Assembly: GCF_002261225.1 (NCBI RefSeq)
Contig: NZ_NEVM01000005.1
Coordinates: 2,604,001-2,668,000, forward strand
Direction: 5' to 3'
Source: Bordetella genomosp. 10
GTDB taxonomy: Bacteria > Pseudomonadota > Gammaproteobacteria > Burkholderiales > Burkholderiaceae_B
DNA: 64,000 nucleotides
The first letter of the stretch is position 1; the number at the start of each line of letters is the position of its first letter. The notes below the pieces were generated by a model. That model had not been told where the DNA came from. It was given only the letters and a program-made list of their open reading frames with translations, and made no database searches. Position numbers and translations under genes: made by a program. Below, piece after piece: positions 51,977 through 59,103 of the stretch.

Positions 51977-52520
51977 GGGACGAGGCAAGACGCTCCAAGA
52001 GATCCGTCAACTCTTTTTCTGAACTCGCGACATCACCGATGAGGCCCAGAAGCGGCGCATCGTGCTCGCCTATCTCCCATTGAAGACGGGTCACCACGTC
52101 TCGGCTGTCTAGAGCAATCTGCCGCAACCTTGTCGCAGACTGTCGGACATCAGGAAGCGTTTCTCTCGTAGAAAGATCTATCTTCTCGACGCGATCTGCT
52201 GTCGCCGACAGGGAGGCAATCACTGCATCCAACGATTCATCTATTACGCCCCGAGGATCCAGCACCTCGTCTGGCTCGGCTACTCTCACCGCCGACCGAA
52301 CTCGCTCATAGTCGAGCGCAATCGATGCGATCGATTCCGCCGCCGCATCGAAATTGCGACGCAAGCTCCGCGTAAAGACGAACTTCATCCCACGAAGAAC
52401 CAGTCGTTCTAGGGGGCTAGGCAAACGCCTTATCGTAGATATACGGTTTACGCGCTTCCCTGCGTCAGCTAGACGGCGAGAAGCTGCATCCAATGCAGTG
52501 CTGAGTACGAGAGTCGACAT
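51966..52520 (-). CDS. unknown helical partner of the RelE-like protein
   Basis: The product is 184 aa, almost all helix: LVLSTALDAASRRLADAGKRVNRISTIRRLPSPLERLVLRGMKFVFTRSLRRNFDAAAESIASIALDYERVRSAV then a long coiled coil ending TDLLERLASSHEA. No DNA-binding motif is obvious, so it is not a standard antitoxin. It is transcribed towards the Rex-like module. Confidence 0.6.
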   Translation of the reverse strand: MSTLVLSTALDAASRRLADAGKRVNRISTIRRLPSPLERLVLRGMKFVFTRSLRRNFDAAAESIASIALDYERVRSAVRVAEPDEVLDPRGVIDESLDAVIASLSATADRVEKIDLSTRETLPDVRQSATRLRQIALDSRDVVTRLQWEIGEHDAPLLGLIGDVASSEKELTDLLERLASSHEA

Positions 52521-52726
52521 GCTCCACCTCCCTTCTAACTTCGCCTCCCCCGACGGCTATCGCGAAGAGTCACTACCAGATCGCTAGGAAGTTGGTCTCC
52601 CTAGGATCCGGCCGAGCGCCGAAACGCCCGAAATATCAAGTGTAGTTTAGCGTTTAGCCGCCCCATAACACAAGCATCGCTTGGGCGCTAGAGGTATTCG
52701 CCGCCAGTTATGCCCAGCGCTGGCGC
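52521..52726. other. intergenic region upstream of the candidate ncRNA
   Basis: No gene is seen. It should hold the promoter of the minus-strand pair at 51599-52520 and upstream sequence of the ncRNA; no strong -35/-10 pair stands out. Confidence 0.4.
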
Positions 52727-52893
52727 TACACTCCCCCATCCCTACGAGAGAGAAGAAGATGGGGGATAGCCAATGAGGGGGCGCCTGGGAGCATCTCGGC
52801 TCCACGTGGGGCTGAGATGCATCCAACCCTGGCCACGATCTATCAAAGCGCCCCCCTCCTGCTGCTGAGCCGCCTCCGGGCGGCTTTTTAACG
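52727..52893 (+). ncRNA. candidate structured non-coding RNA with terminator
   Basis: Helix 1 pairs 52732-52740 with 52758-52766 (9 bp, TCCCCCATC/GATGGGGGA). Helix 2 pairs 52775-52784 with 52848-52858 (GAGGGGGCGC with one bulged C). Enclosed by helix 2 is helix 3, 52791-52803 with 52808-52820 (13 bp including GT pairs, loop ACGT). Then follows a terminator hairpin AGCCGCC-TCC-GGGCGGCT with five T (52868-52891). TACACT at 52727-52732 could be a -10. No open frame explains it. It lies between the rex-like module and pL. Confidence 0.65.
52868..52891 (+). terminator. rho-independent terminator of the candidate ncRNA
   Basis: AGCCGCC/GGGCGGCT with a 3-nt loop and five T on the plus strand. The minus strand has no T-run. 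It lies 79 bp before the pL -35 and isolates pL from upstream transcription. Confidence 0.85.
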
Positions 52894-52949
52894 GGCTAAC
52901 TGATGCCCCCGAGTTCTGAGATTCGGGCAGTACTGGGCCAAAAAATAAT

Positions 52950-52999
52950 CTTAGTTGAGTAAGATTTCTATTGACCCACAATGCTTAGCCATCTAAGAT
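52950..52999 (+). promoter_or_regulatory. pL-like early promoter with two CI/Cro operators
   Basis: Operators CTTAGttgaGTAAG (52950-52963) and CTTAGccatCTAAG (52984-52997) share the half-site with O1-O3 near cro. Between and across them lie -35 TTGACC (52971-52976), a 17-bp spacer and -10 TAAGAT (52994-52999). The -10 is inside the second operator, as at pR, so the same repressor should shut both promoters. It drives the plus-strand operon from 53205. Confidence 0.82.
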
Positions 53000-53006
53000 T
53001 TCTCTA

Positions 53007-53204
53007 ACCACGCCTCCATAGCGCTACGCAGTATCTGAAGATGGCGTGAAGCAGCACTCTTTCCCGTACCGCTGAGATGGCAACCCAGATGATTCACCTG
53101 TCGGTCATGCGGACAAAGCAAAGCCCCGGTTAGCGGCCGGGGCTTCACAGGGAGAACAGCGGTTAGCGGCCGCTGCCCTCAAATCGGACTATCTAGGAGA
53201 GATC
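53007..53204 (+). promoter_or_regulatory. pL leader with twin hairpins sharing a TTAGCGG loop
   Basis: Hairpin A (53121-53145) has a 9-bp stem AAGCCCCGG/CCGGGGCTT; hairpin B (53157-53175) a 6-bp stem CAGCGG/CCGCTG. Both have the identical 7-nt loop TTAGCGG closed by GG/CC, 11 bp apart, and neither has a T-run. They lie in the untranslated leader before the Shine-Dalgarno AGGAG (53192-53196). Position resembles nut or put antitermination sites. Confidence 0.7.
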
Positions 53205-53909
53205 ATGTCCAATCGAAATATCCACCCGCAAGGCGCGGAGGGGACTTCTCACGCTCGCACTGTAGCAAAGCGTGTCAACACGGTCAAGCAGGGCCCAGTG
53301 CCCACGACTGCCAGCATCTCCACAGACGGCTTCGTGGCGGCCGAACAGTGGTATGCCGCCTTTCACGAAAAGGCCGAAGCGAAGCGGGGTTACTACTTTC
53401 GCTCCCAACTGCGTGAGGCATTCAACGCGCTACCCCAGGCGCAACGAGGCGATTTCCTCGACGCCATCGGCGCATTGCTCGTTGACTGGCGCGCGGTCGG
53501 CGGATGGCCGATTCCCGGCAAGAAAAACCTGCTGGAAAGCATTTCCCTGGGGCTCATGACGCCGGAGGAACAAGATCGCTGGCAATCGAGGGCGTACCCG
53601 CAAGAGGAGGATGGCGCCGCGCCGGCCGAGGGCGGCGAAAAGGCGCCCAGCGACGCCGAGCCGACGCAAGTGGCACCCGAGACCGAGCTGGACACACTGG
53701 GCGTTGCCATCGCCCGCCTTGATGAGATTACGCACGACCTTGATGGAGGTCACGTCGTCCTTGAAGCCATCAAGCGCTTGAGTAGTGACAAGGTGGTGCA
53801 GGATCTCGTCGAGCACGTTCTCGGCATCGTGTCGTACCAATTGTGCAGCATCGACGAATTGGTGACTGACTTGGCGCTCTATCGCCGCGCGGGAGGTGAC
53901 CATGAATAA
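53205..53909 (+). CDS. first pL-operon protein, unknown
   Basis: The product is 234 aa. It is helical with an acidic linker (EEDGAAPAEGGEKAPSDAEPTQ, ~126-150). The first half contains EQWYAAFHEKAEAKRGYYFRSQLREAFNALPQAQRGDFLDAIGALLVDWRAVGGWPIPGKKNLL. ATG 53205 has AGGAGA upstream. First position after pL is that of lambda N, but no arginine-rich N-like motif dominates the N-terminus. The function is unknown. Confidence 0.75.
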   Translation: MSNRNIHPQGAEGTSHARTVAKRVNTVKQGPVPTTASISTDGFVAAEQWYAAFHEKAEAKRGYYFRSQLREAFNALPQAQRGDFLDAIGALLVDWRAVGGWPIPGKKNLLESISLGLMTPEEQDRWQSRAYPQEEDGAAPAEGGEKAPSDAEPTQVAPETELDTLGVAIARLDEITHDLDGGHVVLEAIKRLSSDKVVQDLVEHVLGIVSYQLCSIDELVTDLALYRRAGGDHE

Positions 53910-54192
53910 CGTCACCATACCCCGCCACCCGCTGCTCGTCGCCCTGGAAGATGACGCGATGGTTTGGCTCGACGAGTCCAGCCAGAAGCTCTGCCAGTTG
54001 GCTACCCTGTTCGAAACCATCCGTGACTTGAGCCAGTGCACCGATCTGTCCGACACGAAGCGGCGGTGCCGCATCGAGGCCCTGGCAGAGCTGGGCCGGG
54101 CAGTGGCGGATGACTTCGCCGAGTTTGCGGGGACCGCGCACGACCGCGTTTCGGCCGTGGTTGCTGGCGTGAAGAAGGGGGATTTGCGATGA
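53902..54192 (+). CDS. small helical early protein
   Basis: The product is 96 aa, MNNVTIPRHPLLVALEDDAMVWLDESSQKLCQLATLFETIRDLSQCTDLSDTKRRCRIEALAELGRAVADDFAEFAGTAHDRVSAVVAGVKK. ATG 53902 has GGAGG 5 nt upstream and overlaps the preceding gene by 8 bp. I do not recognise the family. Confidence 0.75.
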   Translation: MNNVTIPRHPLLVALEDDAMVWLDESSQKLCQLATLFETIRDLSQCTDLSDTKRRCRIEALAELGRAVADDFAEFAGTAHDRVSAVVAGVKKGDLR

Positions 54193-54467
54193 CCACTCCC
54201 CGCAAGCCCTCTACCCCTGTGCTGCCGGACACCGCGGTCGCGGTGGACCGCGCGCTGCTTTCCTATTCGGTCGACTGCGCTTTCGCGCTGCGGGAGCAAT
54301 TGGAAGTGATGCGAGAAATCATCGGCGTGCAGATTCACATGCCGACGATGACCAGCGATGCCGCGCTCGAACGCGTCAAGCAGATGGCGTTCCTTGCCTC
54401 CGTGACGCTGGACGAACTGGTGAACGTGATCGGCGAGCGGATGACCATCGAAGCGGAGGCCGCATAA
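54189..54467 (+). CDS. small helical early protein
   Basis: The product is 92 aa, with YSVDCAFALREQLEVMREIIGVQIHMPTMTSDAALERVKQMAFLASVTLDELVNVIGER. Its layout resembles the preceding gene's product (short helical bundle, conserved Cys/Glu), so the two may be distant paralogues. Overlaps both neighbours (ATGA and 1 bp). Confidence 0.72.
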   Translation: MTTPRKPSTPVLPDTAVAVDRALLSYSVDCAFALREQLEVMREIIGVQIHMPTMTSDAALERVKQMAFLASVTLDELVNVIGERMTIEAEAA

Positions 54468-55291
54468 TGAGCCACCTCATTCCGTTCCAATTCGAAGGCC
54501 AAGACATCCAGGTCATGACGGACGCGCATGGTGAACCCTGGTTCGTGGCCAAGCAGGTTGCCAGCGTTCTCGGCTATTCCGACGCGGAGGCGATGACTCG
54601 CAGGCTGGACGATGACGAGAAGCAAAACCTACAGATCGTCGGTTTTGGACCTCGCGGCGTTACGCTCATTAGCGAGTCCGGCCTGTATGCGGCGATCATC
54701 GGCAGCAGTAAGCCCGAAGCGAAGCCGTTCAAGCGTTGGATCACGCACGACGTGTTGCCCAGCATCCGCAAGACCGGAGCGTATTTCTCGCCCTCGATGT
54801 CCAGACCGGAGCCGGCGCCGAAGCTGGTCGGCGAGTTGGCCATCATGGAGTGCTTTACCAAACTACTCCGGCCAGCGCCGTCATCTCAAGTCGCCATGCT
54901 GCAACACATCGGCAAGCGGCATTCTCTCGACACGTCGTTCCTGCCCGCCTACGTGGGCGACGCCGCGGTGGACGGACCGGCGGGCAGCAGCATGCCCACC
55001 GCGTCGCTGACCGCCTTGCTCAAGGAACACGGCATCACGACGAACGTTCCCGCCTATAACGCTCTGCTGCGCGACGCCGGCATGCTGGAAGAACGGACAC
55101 GCGCGAGCAAGTCCGGTCCTGGCGGGAAGAAACACTTCTGGTCGATCACCGAACAGGGTCTTGCCTATGGCAAGAACATCACCAGCCCCGCTTCGCAGCG
55201 CGAGACGCAGCCTCATTGGTACGTCGACCGCTTCGCGGAGCTGCATCGCATCGTCACCGGTCGGCTGATCGGAAAGCGGGGTGAGGAATGA
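54467..55291 (+). CDS. BRO-family antirepressor-like protein
   Basis: The product is 274 aa. The N-terminal BRO-N domain is clear: IPFQFEGQDIQVMTDAHGEPWFVAKQVASVLGYSDAEAMTRRLDDDEKQNLQIVGFGPRGVTLISESGLYAAIIGSSKPEAKPFKRWITHDVLPSIRKTGAYF. The C-terminal ~130 residues include SLTALLKEHGITTNVPAYNALLRDAGMLEERTRASKSGPGGKKHFWSITEQGLAYGKN, a KilA-C/ANT-like winged helix. Such proteins inactivate phage repressors or control early genes. It is in the repressed pL operon. Confidence 0.88.
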   Translation: MSHLIPFQFEGQDIQVMTDAHGEPWFVAKQVASVLGYSDAEAMTRRLDDDEKQNLQIVGFGPRGVTLISESGLYAAIIGSSKPEAKPFKRWITHDVLPSIRKTGAYFSPSMSRPEPAPKLVGELAIMECFTKLLRPAPSSQVAMLQHIGKRHSLDTSFLPAYVGDAAVDGPAGSSMPTASLTALLKEHGITTNVPAYNALLRDAGMLEERTRASKSGPGGKKHFWSITEQGLAYGKNITSPASQRETQPHWYVDRFAELHRIVTGRLIGKRGEE

Positions 55292-55785
55292 ATAAAGCCA
55301 CCGTCACCATGCTGCCCACCGCCGCCGCCGCGCCGGTCGTGAACCCGCGCACGCCTGGCCGGCGCCCGAAAAGCATAGCGTCGCTGCAGGCTGCTCGTGC
55401 CGCGCGCCAGGACCAGGCGCTGCCCGACGAGGTTCGCACCGTCGAGCCGCCGCCCGTCGTGAAGGGAAAGTTCAACTATCCGAAGTCGTTGTTGCGGCAG
55501 GCTTATTTCTGCCAAGGCGGGAACGGGACATGGCGCACGCCTGACATGCATCTACGCATGCTCGTGAGCGATAAATTCCTGTCCCCACTTGGCGCGCTAC
55601 TGGACCAGATGGAGCAGGAAGGCCATAACGTCAGCGGCGCGCGGGCGGAATGGATGGCGTTTCGTGAGCTGGCAAAGGGACTGGAATGCAAGATCGTCGC
55701 GCTTGAACAGTTCGTAAGCAACATGCGCTTTGCCGATTCGCCTCTGGTCACTGCCTTCCTGCAGCACGGGAGAGACGGCCTATGA
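55288..55785 (+). CDS. unknown early protein
   Basis: The product is 165 aa. Low-complexity Ala/Pro/Arg N-terminus (AAAAPVVNPRTPGRRPKSIASLQAARAARQDQALPDEV), then a compact region YPKSLLRQAYFCQGGNGTWRTPDMHLRMLVSDKFLSPLGALLDQMEQEGHNVSGARAEWMAFRELAKGLECKIVALEQF. It overlaps its neighbours by ATGA. I do not recognise the family. Confidence 0.72.
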   Translation: MNKATVTMLPTAAAAPVVNPRTPGRRPKSIASLQAARAARQDQALPDEVRTVEPPPVVKGKFNYPKSLLRQAYFCQGGNGTWRTPDMHLRMLVSDKFLSPLGALLDQMEQEGHNVSGARAEWMAFRELAKGLECKIVALEQFVSNMRFADSPLVTAFLQHGRDGL

Positions 55786-56414
55786 GCAACGCGCCCCGCC
55801 CTATCCCGCCGCGCACTTGGCACGCCATGCGCCGCGCGCGCGAAATCGAGCGCCACGATGCGCACTTCGCCGAGCTGACCGAGGTCAAGGCCCAGTTGCA
55901 CCTGGAGCGCGCCCAGCGTGGCCGGCTCGAAGCCGCGTTGACCGAAGTCATCAAATCCCTGGAAGAAGGCTGGTCGCCCATGTCCGTTGCGCGCGAGGCG
56001 CGCATCGCCCTGGGCCTGCCAACTTTGCAGCATACCGAGGAGGCACAGCAGGCCGGCCACGAAACCGCAGGTCAGCCCGAAAAGTGCAGGTCCGACGAAA
56101 AAGCGCAGGCAGTGCAGGAGGCTCCGACCGACGAAGAATTGCTCGAAATCGGCAAGCTCATTGAGCAAGACATTGACCCCCGGTATGAGTTCCTGGACCA
56201 AGCTCGCGCGCTGATGGCTTTTGCCAGAGATGCGGCTCTCCAAGAAGCCTGCCGGGTCCTGGTCGACATCGACTTGTACCAACGGACTTACTCTTCGGGG
56301 TATCCGCGCCACAACCCTCGGGAAAAGCCTGCGGCCGCAGTCGTCGCCGAGGCCGTCGTCGCGATCAATGCCGCCCGGACACAGCGCGCCGGAAGTGGGG
56401 CCAGCGATGAATAA
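55782..56414 (+). CDS. coiled-coil early protein
   Basis: The product is 210 aa. It begins with basic coiled coil (RAREIERHDAHFAELTEVKAQLHLERAQRGRLEAALTEVIKSLEEGW), has an acidic middle, and ends with YPRHNPREKPAAAVVAEAVVAINAARTQ. ATG 55782 overlaps the stop before it. The function is unknown. Confidence 0.72.
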   Translation: MSNAPRPIPPRTWHAMRRAREIERHDAHFAELTEVKAQLHLERAQRGRLEAALTEVIKSLEEGWSPMSVAREARIALGLPTLQHTEEAQQAGHETAGQPEKCRSDEKAQAVQEAPTDEELLEIGKLIEQDIDPRYEFLDQARALMAFARDAALQEACRVLVDIDLYQRTYSSGYPRHNPREKPAAAVVAEAVVAINAARTQRAGSGASDE

Positions 56415-56739
56415 ACCCATGATCCTGACCGGTGACGAGGCTGTCCCCGCCATGCCGATGACGGACGCCCAGGTCAACCACCTGCGCCGCCTGCTGGCCT
56501 GGCTGCGCTGCGAATACACGTTGGACGAAGACATGCAGCGCGGCTTGCTCCAGGGCGTTTCGGAGTCCGTTCGCATGGGCTACACCACGCCGGAACGAGG
56601 CTGGCACCTTATCCAAGAGCGCGCGGATTTCATCAACCGATGCCCGGCCTACGTCCGCCAGGCCGTCAAGATGCTGACGAAGGCGCTGCGCGAGCACGAC
56701 CGCCAGGCCGGTGTCGTCGACGCGGAGGGCAGCCGATGA
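56407..56739 (+). CDS. small unknown early protein
   Basis: The product is 110 aa: ILTGDEAVPAMPMTDAQVNHLRRLLAWLRCEYTLDEDMQRGLLQGVSESVRMGYTTPERGWHLIQERADFINRCPAYVRQAVKMLTKALREHDRQAG. All-helical. Overlaps both neighbours by a few bases, so tightly coupled. No family recognised. Confidence 0.72.
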   Translation: MNKPMILTGDEAVPAMPMTDAQVNHLRRLLAWLRCEYTLDEDMQRGLLQGVSESVRMGYTTPERGWHLIQERADFINRCPAYVRQAVKMLTKALREHDRQAGVVDAEGSR

Positions 56740-57152
56740 CCACGACGATGCAAATCGAGCAGCGCCGGCGCGCCATGCTGATCCAGGCCCTGGAGGAACG
56801 TTGGCCGGGCTGCGGCGCGCACTCGAAGCGCGACCAGCAGACGGCCAAGACGGTCATCGTCATCAGCGACGCGCTCCTTTCCGGGGTTCAACGCCAGATC
56901 CATGCCTACATCGACGGTTGGGAAGCCGGAGGTGCTGCGATGCTGGCGTGCCTACAGGCGGCAGCGCCCTTCCCCGACGTCGATACCGCGGCGCTGGCGC
57001 GGGGTCAGCGCCAGGGTAGCGTGCCGCGCCGGCCGCGTGCGCGCGGGGCCATCCCGGCGCCGAAGGGCCGACAGCGCCAGGAAAGCCGCGCCGCCGAGGC
57101 CCGGGCCAACCTGGAAGCGCTGTTCTCGCCGGACGGAGGTGACCAGGAATGA
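56736..57152 (+). CDS. small basic-tailed early protein
   Basis: The product is 138 aa. MQIEQRRRAMLIQALEERWPGCGAHSKRDQQTAKTVIVISDALLSGVQRQIHAYIDGWEAGGAAMLACLQ is followed by an Arg-rich tail (RQGSVPRRPRARGAIPAPKGRQRQESRAAEARANLEALF) that could bind nucleic acid. It overlaps the preceding stop (ATGA). Confidence 0.7.
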   Translation: MTTTMQIEQRRRAMLIQALEERWPGCGAHSKRDQQTAKTVIVISDALLSGVQRQIHAYIDGWEAGGAAMLACLQAAAPFPDVDTAALARGQRQGSVPRRPRARGAIPAPKGRQRQESRAAEARANLEALFSPDGGDQE

Positions 57153-57409
57153 GCTTGCGCTATGATCTGGCCGTCACCGGACCAACGGTGAACGGGCGTG
57201 GAAACCCGAAATTGCAAGGCAACCTGTGGCAGCTCCAGCACTTGGGGCGGTCACCTCGTGCCCATTGTCGTCGCACGTCTATGGTGGCGCCGGGCGGGGC
57301 CAGCTTCGGCTGGGCCGGTTGTGCCTTGCATCCGGTTTTCCACCCCCGTTCGTGCGCTGCCGCCCCCACTCGTTCAGCGCATGCCCCCATGGCAAGGGGC
57401 GCCCTATGA
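57149..57409 (+). CDS. questionable small ORF between early genes
   Basis: The 86-aa frame is linked by ATGA overlaps on both sides (57149-57152 and 57406-57409), which argues for translation. The composition (GASFGWAGCALHPVFHPRSCAAAPTRSAHAPMARGAL) is unusual, and another frame across the same DNA is open too. The segment may have a structural or regulatory role instead. Confidence 0.4.
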   Translation: MSLRYDLAVTGPTVNGRGNPKLQGNLWQLQHLGRSPRAHCRRTSMVAPGGASFGWAGCALHPVFHPRSCAAAPTRSAHAPMARGAL

Positions 57410-57678
57410 ACCTCAATTTCCGCCCCGTTATCTGGGTGACGTTGGAGAAGGCATCGGAATACACCGGCCGCTCGGTCGATTCGTTTCGCCGCCTTATCCG
57501 CGACGGGCGGCTTGTCGAGAACCAGCACTGGAAATGGTCCCCCGACAACCGCCAACACATCAACCTGGAGGGATATGACGAATGGGTAACAAACAGCAAT
57601 TCAAAGGGGTCTACCCGCGGGAGGCGTCGATCAGGATCGCATTCCAGTGGGATGGGCAGCGATACCGGGAACGTCTGA
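57406..57678 (+). CDS. excisionase-like protein
   Basis: The product is 90 aa. FRPVIWVTLEKASEYTGRSVDSFRRLIRDGRLVENQHWKWSPDNRQHINLEGYDEWV is a MerR-like winged helix of phage excisionases; the basic Ser/Gly/Arg tail follows. Its last 97 bp overlap the integrase gene in another frame, as in lambda xis-int. It should favour excision during induction from pL. Confidence 0.78.
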   Translation: MNLNFRPVIWVTLEKASEYTGRSVDSFRRLIRDGRLVENQHWKWSPDNRQHINLEGYDEWVTNSNSKGSTRGRRRSGSHSSGMGSDTGNV

Positions 57679-58760
57679 ATCTCGCGCCCACCGTGCCAAA
57701 CATGCGCGCTGCACAACGCATGCGCGCGGAGATAATCGCTGCGATCGATATCGGGAAATTCACCTGGGAGGATTTCGCACGATATTTTCCCGATTCGTCC
57801 AGCGTGCCCAAAGAGGGCGGCACCGTCGCGCTGCCCACGTTCAATGAAGTCGCCAACATATGGGAGAAGCTGACAGCGGCCAACGTCGCCGCGACGACGT
57901 TGAAGGAATATCAAAACGCCCTAAATCGGTACTGGCGCCCGATGTTCGGCGAGCGCGCAATCCGCAGCATCGAATACGAGGAGTTCGCGTTGTATGTGGC
58001 AAGTTTGCCCGTCAAGAACGCCAAGACCTTCAATAACATCATGGTGCCGGCGCGCGGCGTGTTTGCCTACGCCTTCAAGACCAAGAAAATCCCGCACAAC
58101 ATCACGATCGAGATTGAGAGTCGGAAGGGGCAGCGGCTGCCGCCGGATCCACTGGACCTGGAGGAGGTCGAGTTGGTCCTGGCCCACATTCTGCAAAAGT
58201 ACGGGCCCCAGTGGCACAACTATTTCGAGGTGGCATTCTTCGCCGGCCCGCGGCCGTCCGAGGAAATCGCCCTGCTCTGGCCGAAAATCGACTTTCGCCG
58301 GGAGCAGATGCGGATTGACGCGGCGCGCGTGCGGACGCTGGACAAGGACACGAAAACGCATGTCTCCCGCGACGTCGATCTTCAAACGCGCGCGCTCGAC
58401 GCGCTCCAGCGCCAGAAGGAGCACACCTTCCTAGCCGGCGGCCATGTATTCCTGAATCCTGAAACGGGTCAGCCGTTTGTCGACACATCAGCGCCCATGG
58501 ATCTGGTATGGCGCCCGACCCTAAAGGCCCTGGGAATCCGTCACCGCGATGCCCGGCAGACTCGCCACACTTACGCGACACTCTGCCTGGTGGCGCAGAT
58601 GAACCCGGCCTATGTCTCGCGGCAGATGGGGCACCGCAACGCGAAGATGTTCTTCGAGGTCTACGCCAAGTGGATCGACGGCGCCGCGAACGAGCGGGAG
58701 AAGTCGAAAATGGATGCGATGCTGGCTGCGCGGATGCCGGGAACCCAGCGGGTGGCGTAG
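57582..58760 (+). CDS. int: tyrosine recombinase integrase
   Basis: The product is 392 aa. The N-terminal DUF3596 arm-binding domain (FKGVYPREASIRIAFQWDGQRYRERLNLAPTVPNMRAAQRMRAEIIAAI) precedes a SAM-like core-binding domain (~85-165) and the catalytic domain (~180-375). Catalytic residues: Arg in GPRPSEEIALL, Lys in KDTKTHVSRDV, HxxR-type RQTRHTYATL, His in RQMGHRNAKM and Tyr in FFEVYAKW. It lies 73 bp from the tRNA/attR core, which it recognises. Confidence 0.95.
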   Translation: MGNKQQFKGVYPREASIRIAFQWDGQRYRERLNLAPTVPNMRAAQRMRAEIIAAIDIGKFTWEDFARYFPDSSSVPKEGGTVALPTFNEVANIWEKLTAANVAATTLKEYQNALNRYWRPMFGERAIRSIEYEEFALYVASLPVKNAKTFNNIMVPARGVFAYAFKTKKIPHNITIEIESRKGQRLPPDPLDLEEVELVLAHILQKYGPQWHNYFEVAFFAGPRPSEEIALLWPKIDFRREQMRIDAARVRTLDKDTKTHVSRDVDLQTRALDALQRQKEHTFLAGGHVFLNPETGQPFVDTSAPMDLVWRPTLKALGIRHRDARQTRHTYATLCLVAQMNPAYVSRQMGHRNAKMFFEVYAKWIDGAANEREKSKMDAMLAARMPGTQRVA

Positions 58761-58832
58761 GACTAGGCGCGGGATCAATTTGCGGATTTTGTCCCAAACG
58801 TGTCCCAGACCACACCTAAGTCATTGATTTTA

Positions 58833-58855
58833 TGGCGCGCCCGACAGGAATCGAA
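58833..58855. other. attR: attR: 23-bp att core within the tRNA-Arg gene
   Basis: Identical to 16941-16963. It includes the 3' CCA, discriminator and T-arm start of tRNA-Arg(CCG). The phage-supplied sequence restores the tRNA 3' end, so the host tRNA stays functional after integration. The distance between the two copies (about 41.9 kb) gives the prophage length. Confidence 0.93.
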
Positions 58856-58907
58856 CCTGTATCTAGAGCTTCGGAGGCTCTCATTCTATCCATTGAACTA
58901 CGGGCAC
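58833..58907 (-). tRNA. tRNA-Arg(CCG), prophage integration site
   Basis: A 75-nt cloverleaf on the minus strand. Acceptor GTGCCCG/CGGGCGC with one T-G pair, discriminator G and encoded CCA, T arm ACAGG-TTCGATT-CCTGT, anticodon loop CTCCGAA (anticodon CCG). The 5' two thirds are host sequence; the 3' 23 bp are the att core. Confidence 0.95.
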
Positions 58908-59103
58908 AAGGGAGGCGGTATTGTACCTAAATCCGCAATCGGTGCTGGCGCTGCGGCGGCGCACCATTCCGGGGCCATTTCAGGCCGCTATAATTCTCCG
59001 GTTTGCACTCGCTGCAAATGGCGGTTTGCTGGCTGGCCGCCCTGCTTTGAATCACTGTTGCCGCCGTACAGGCGCCCCGGTACACCGATAGCAGGAATAG
59101 GAT

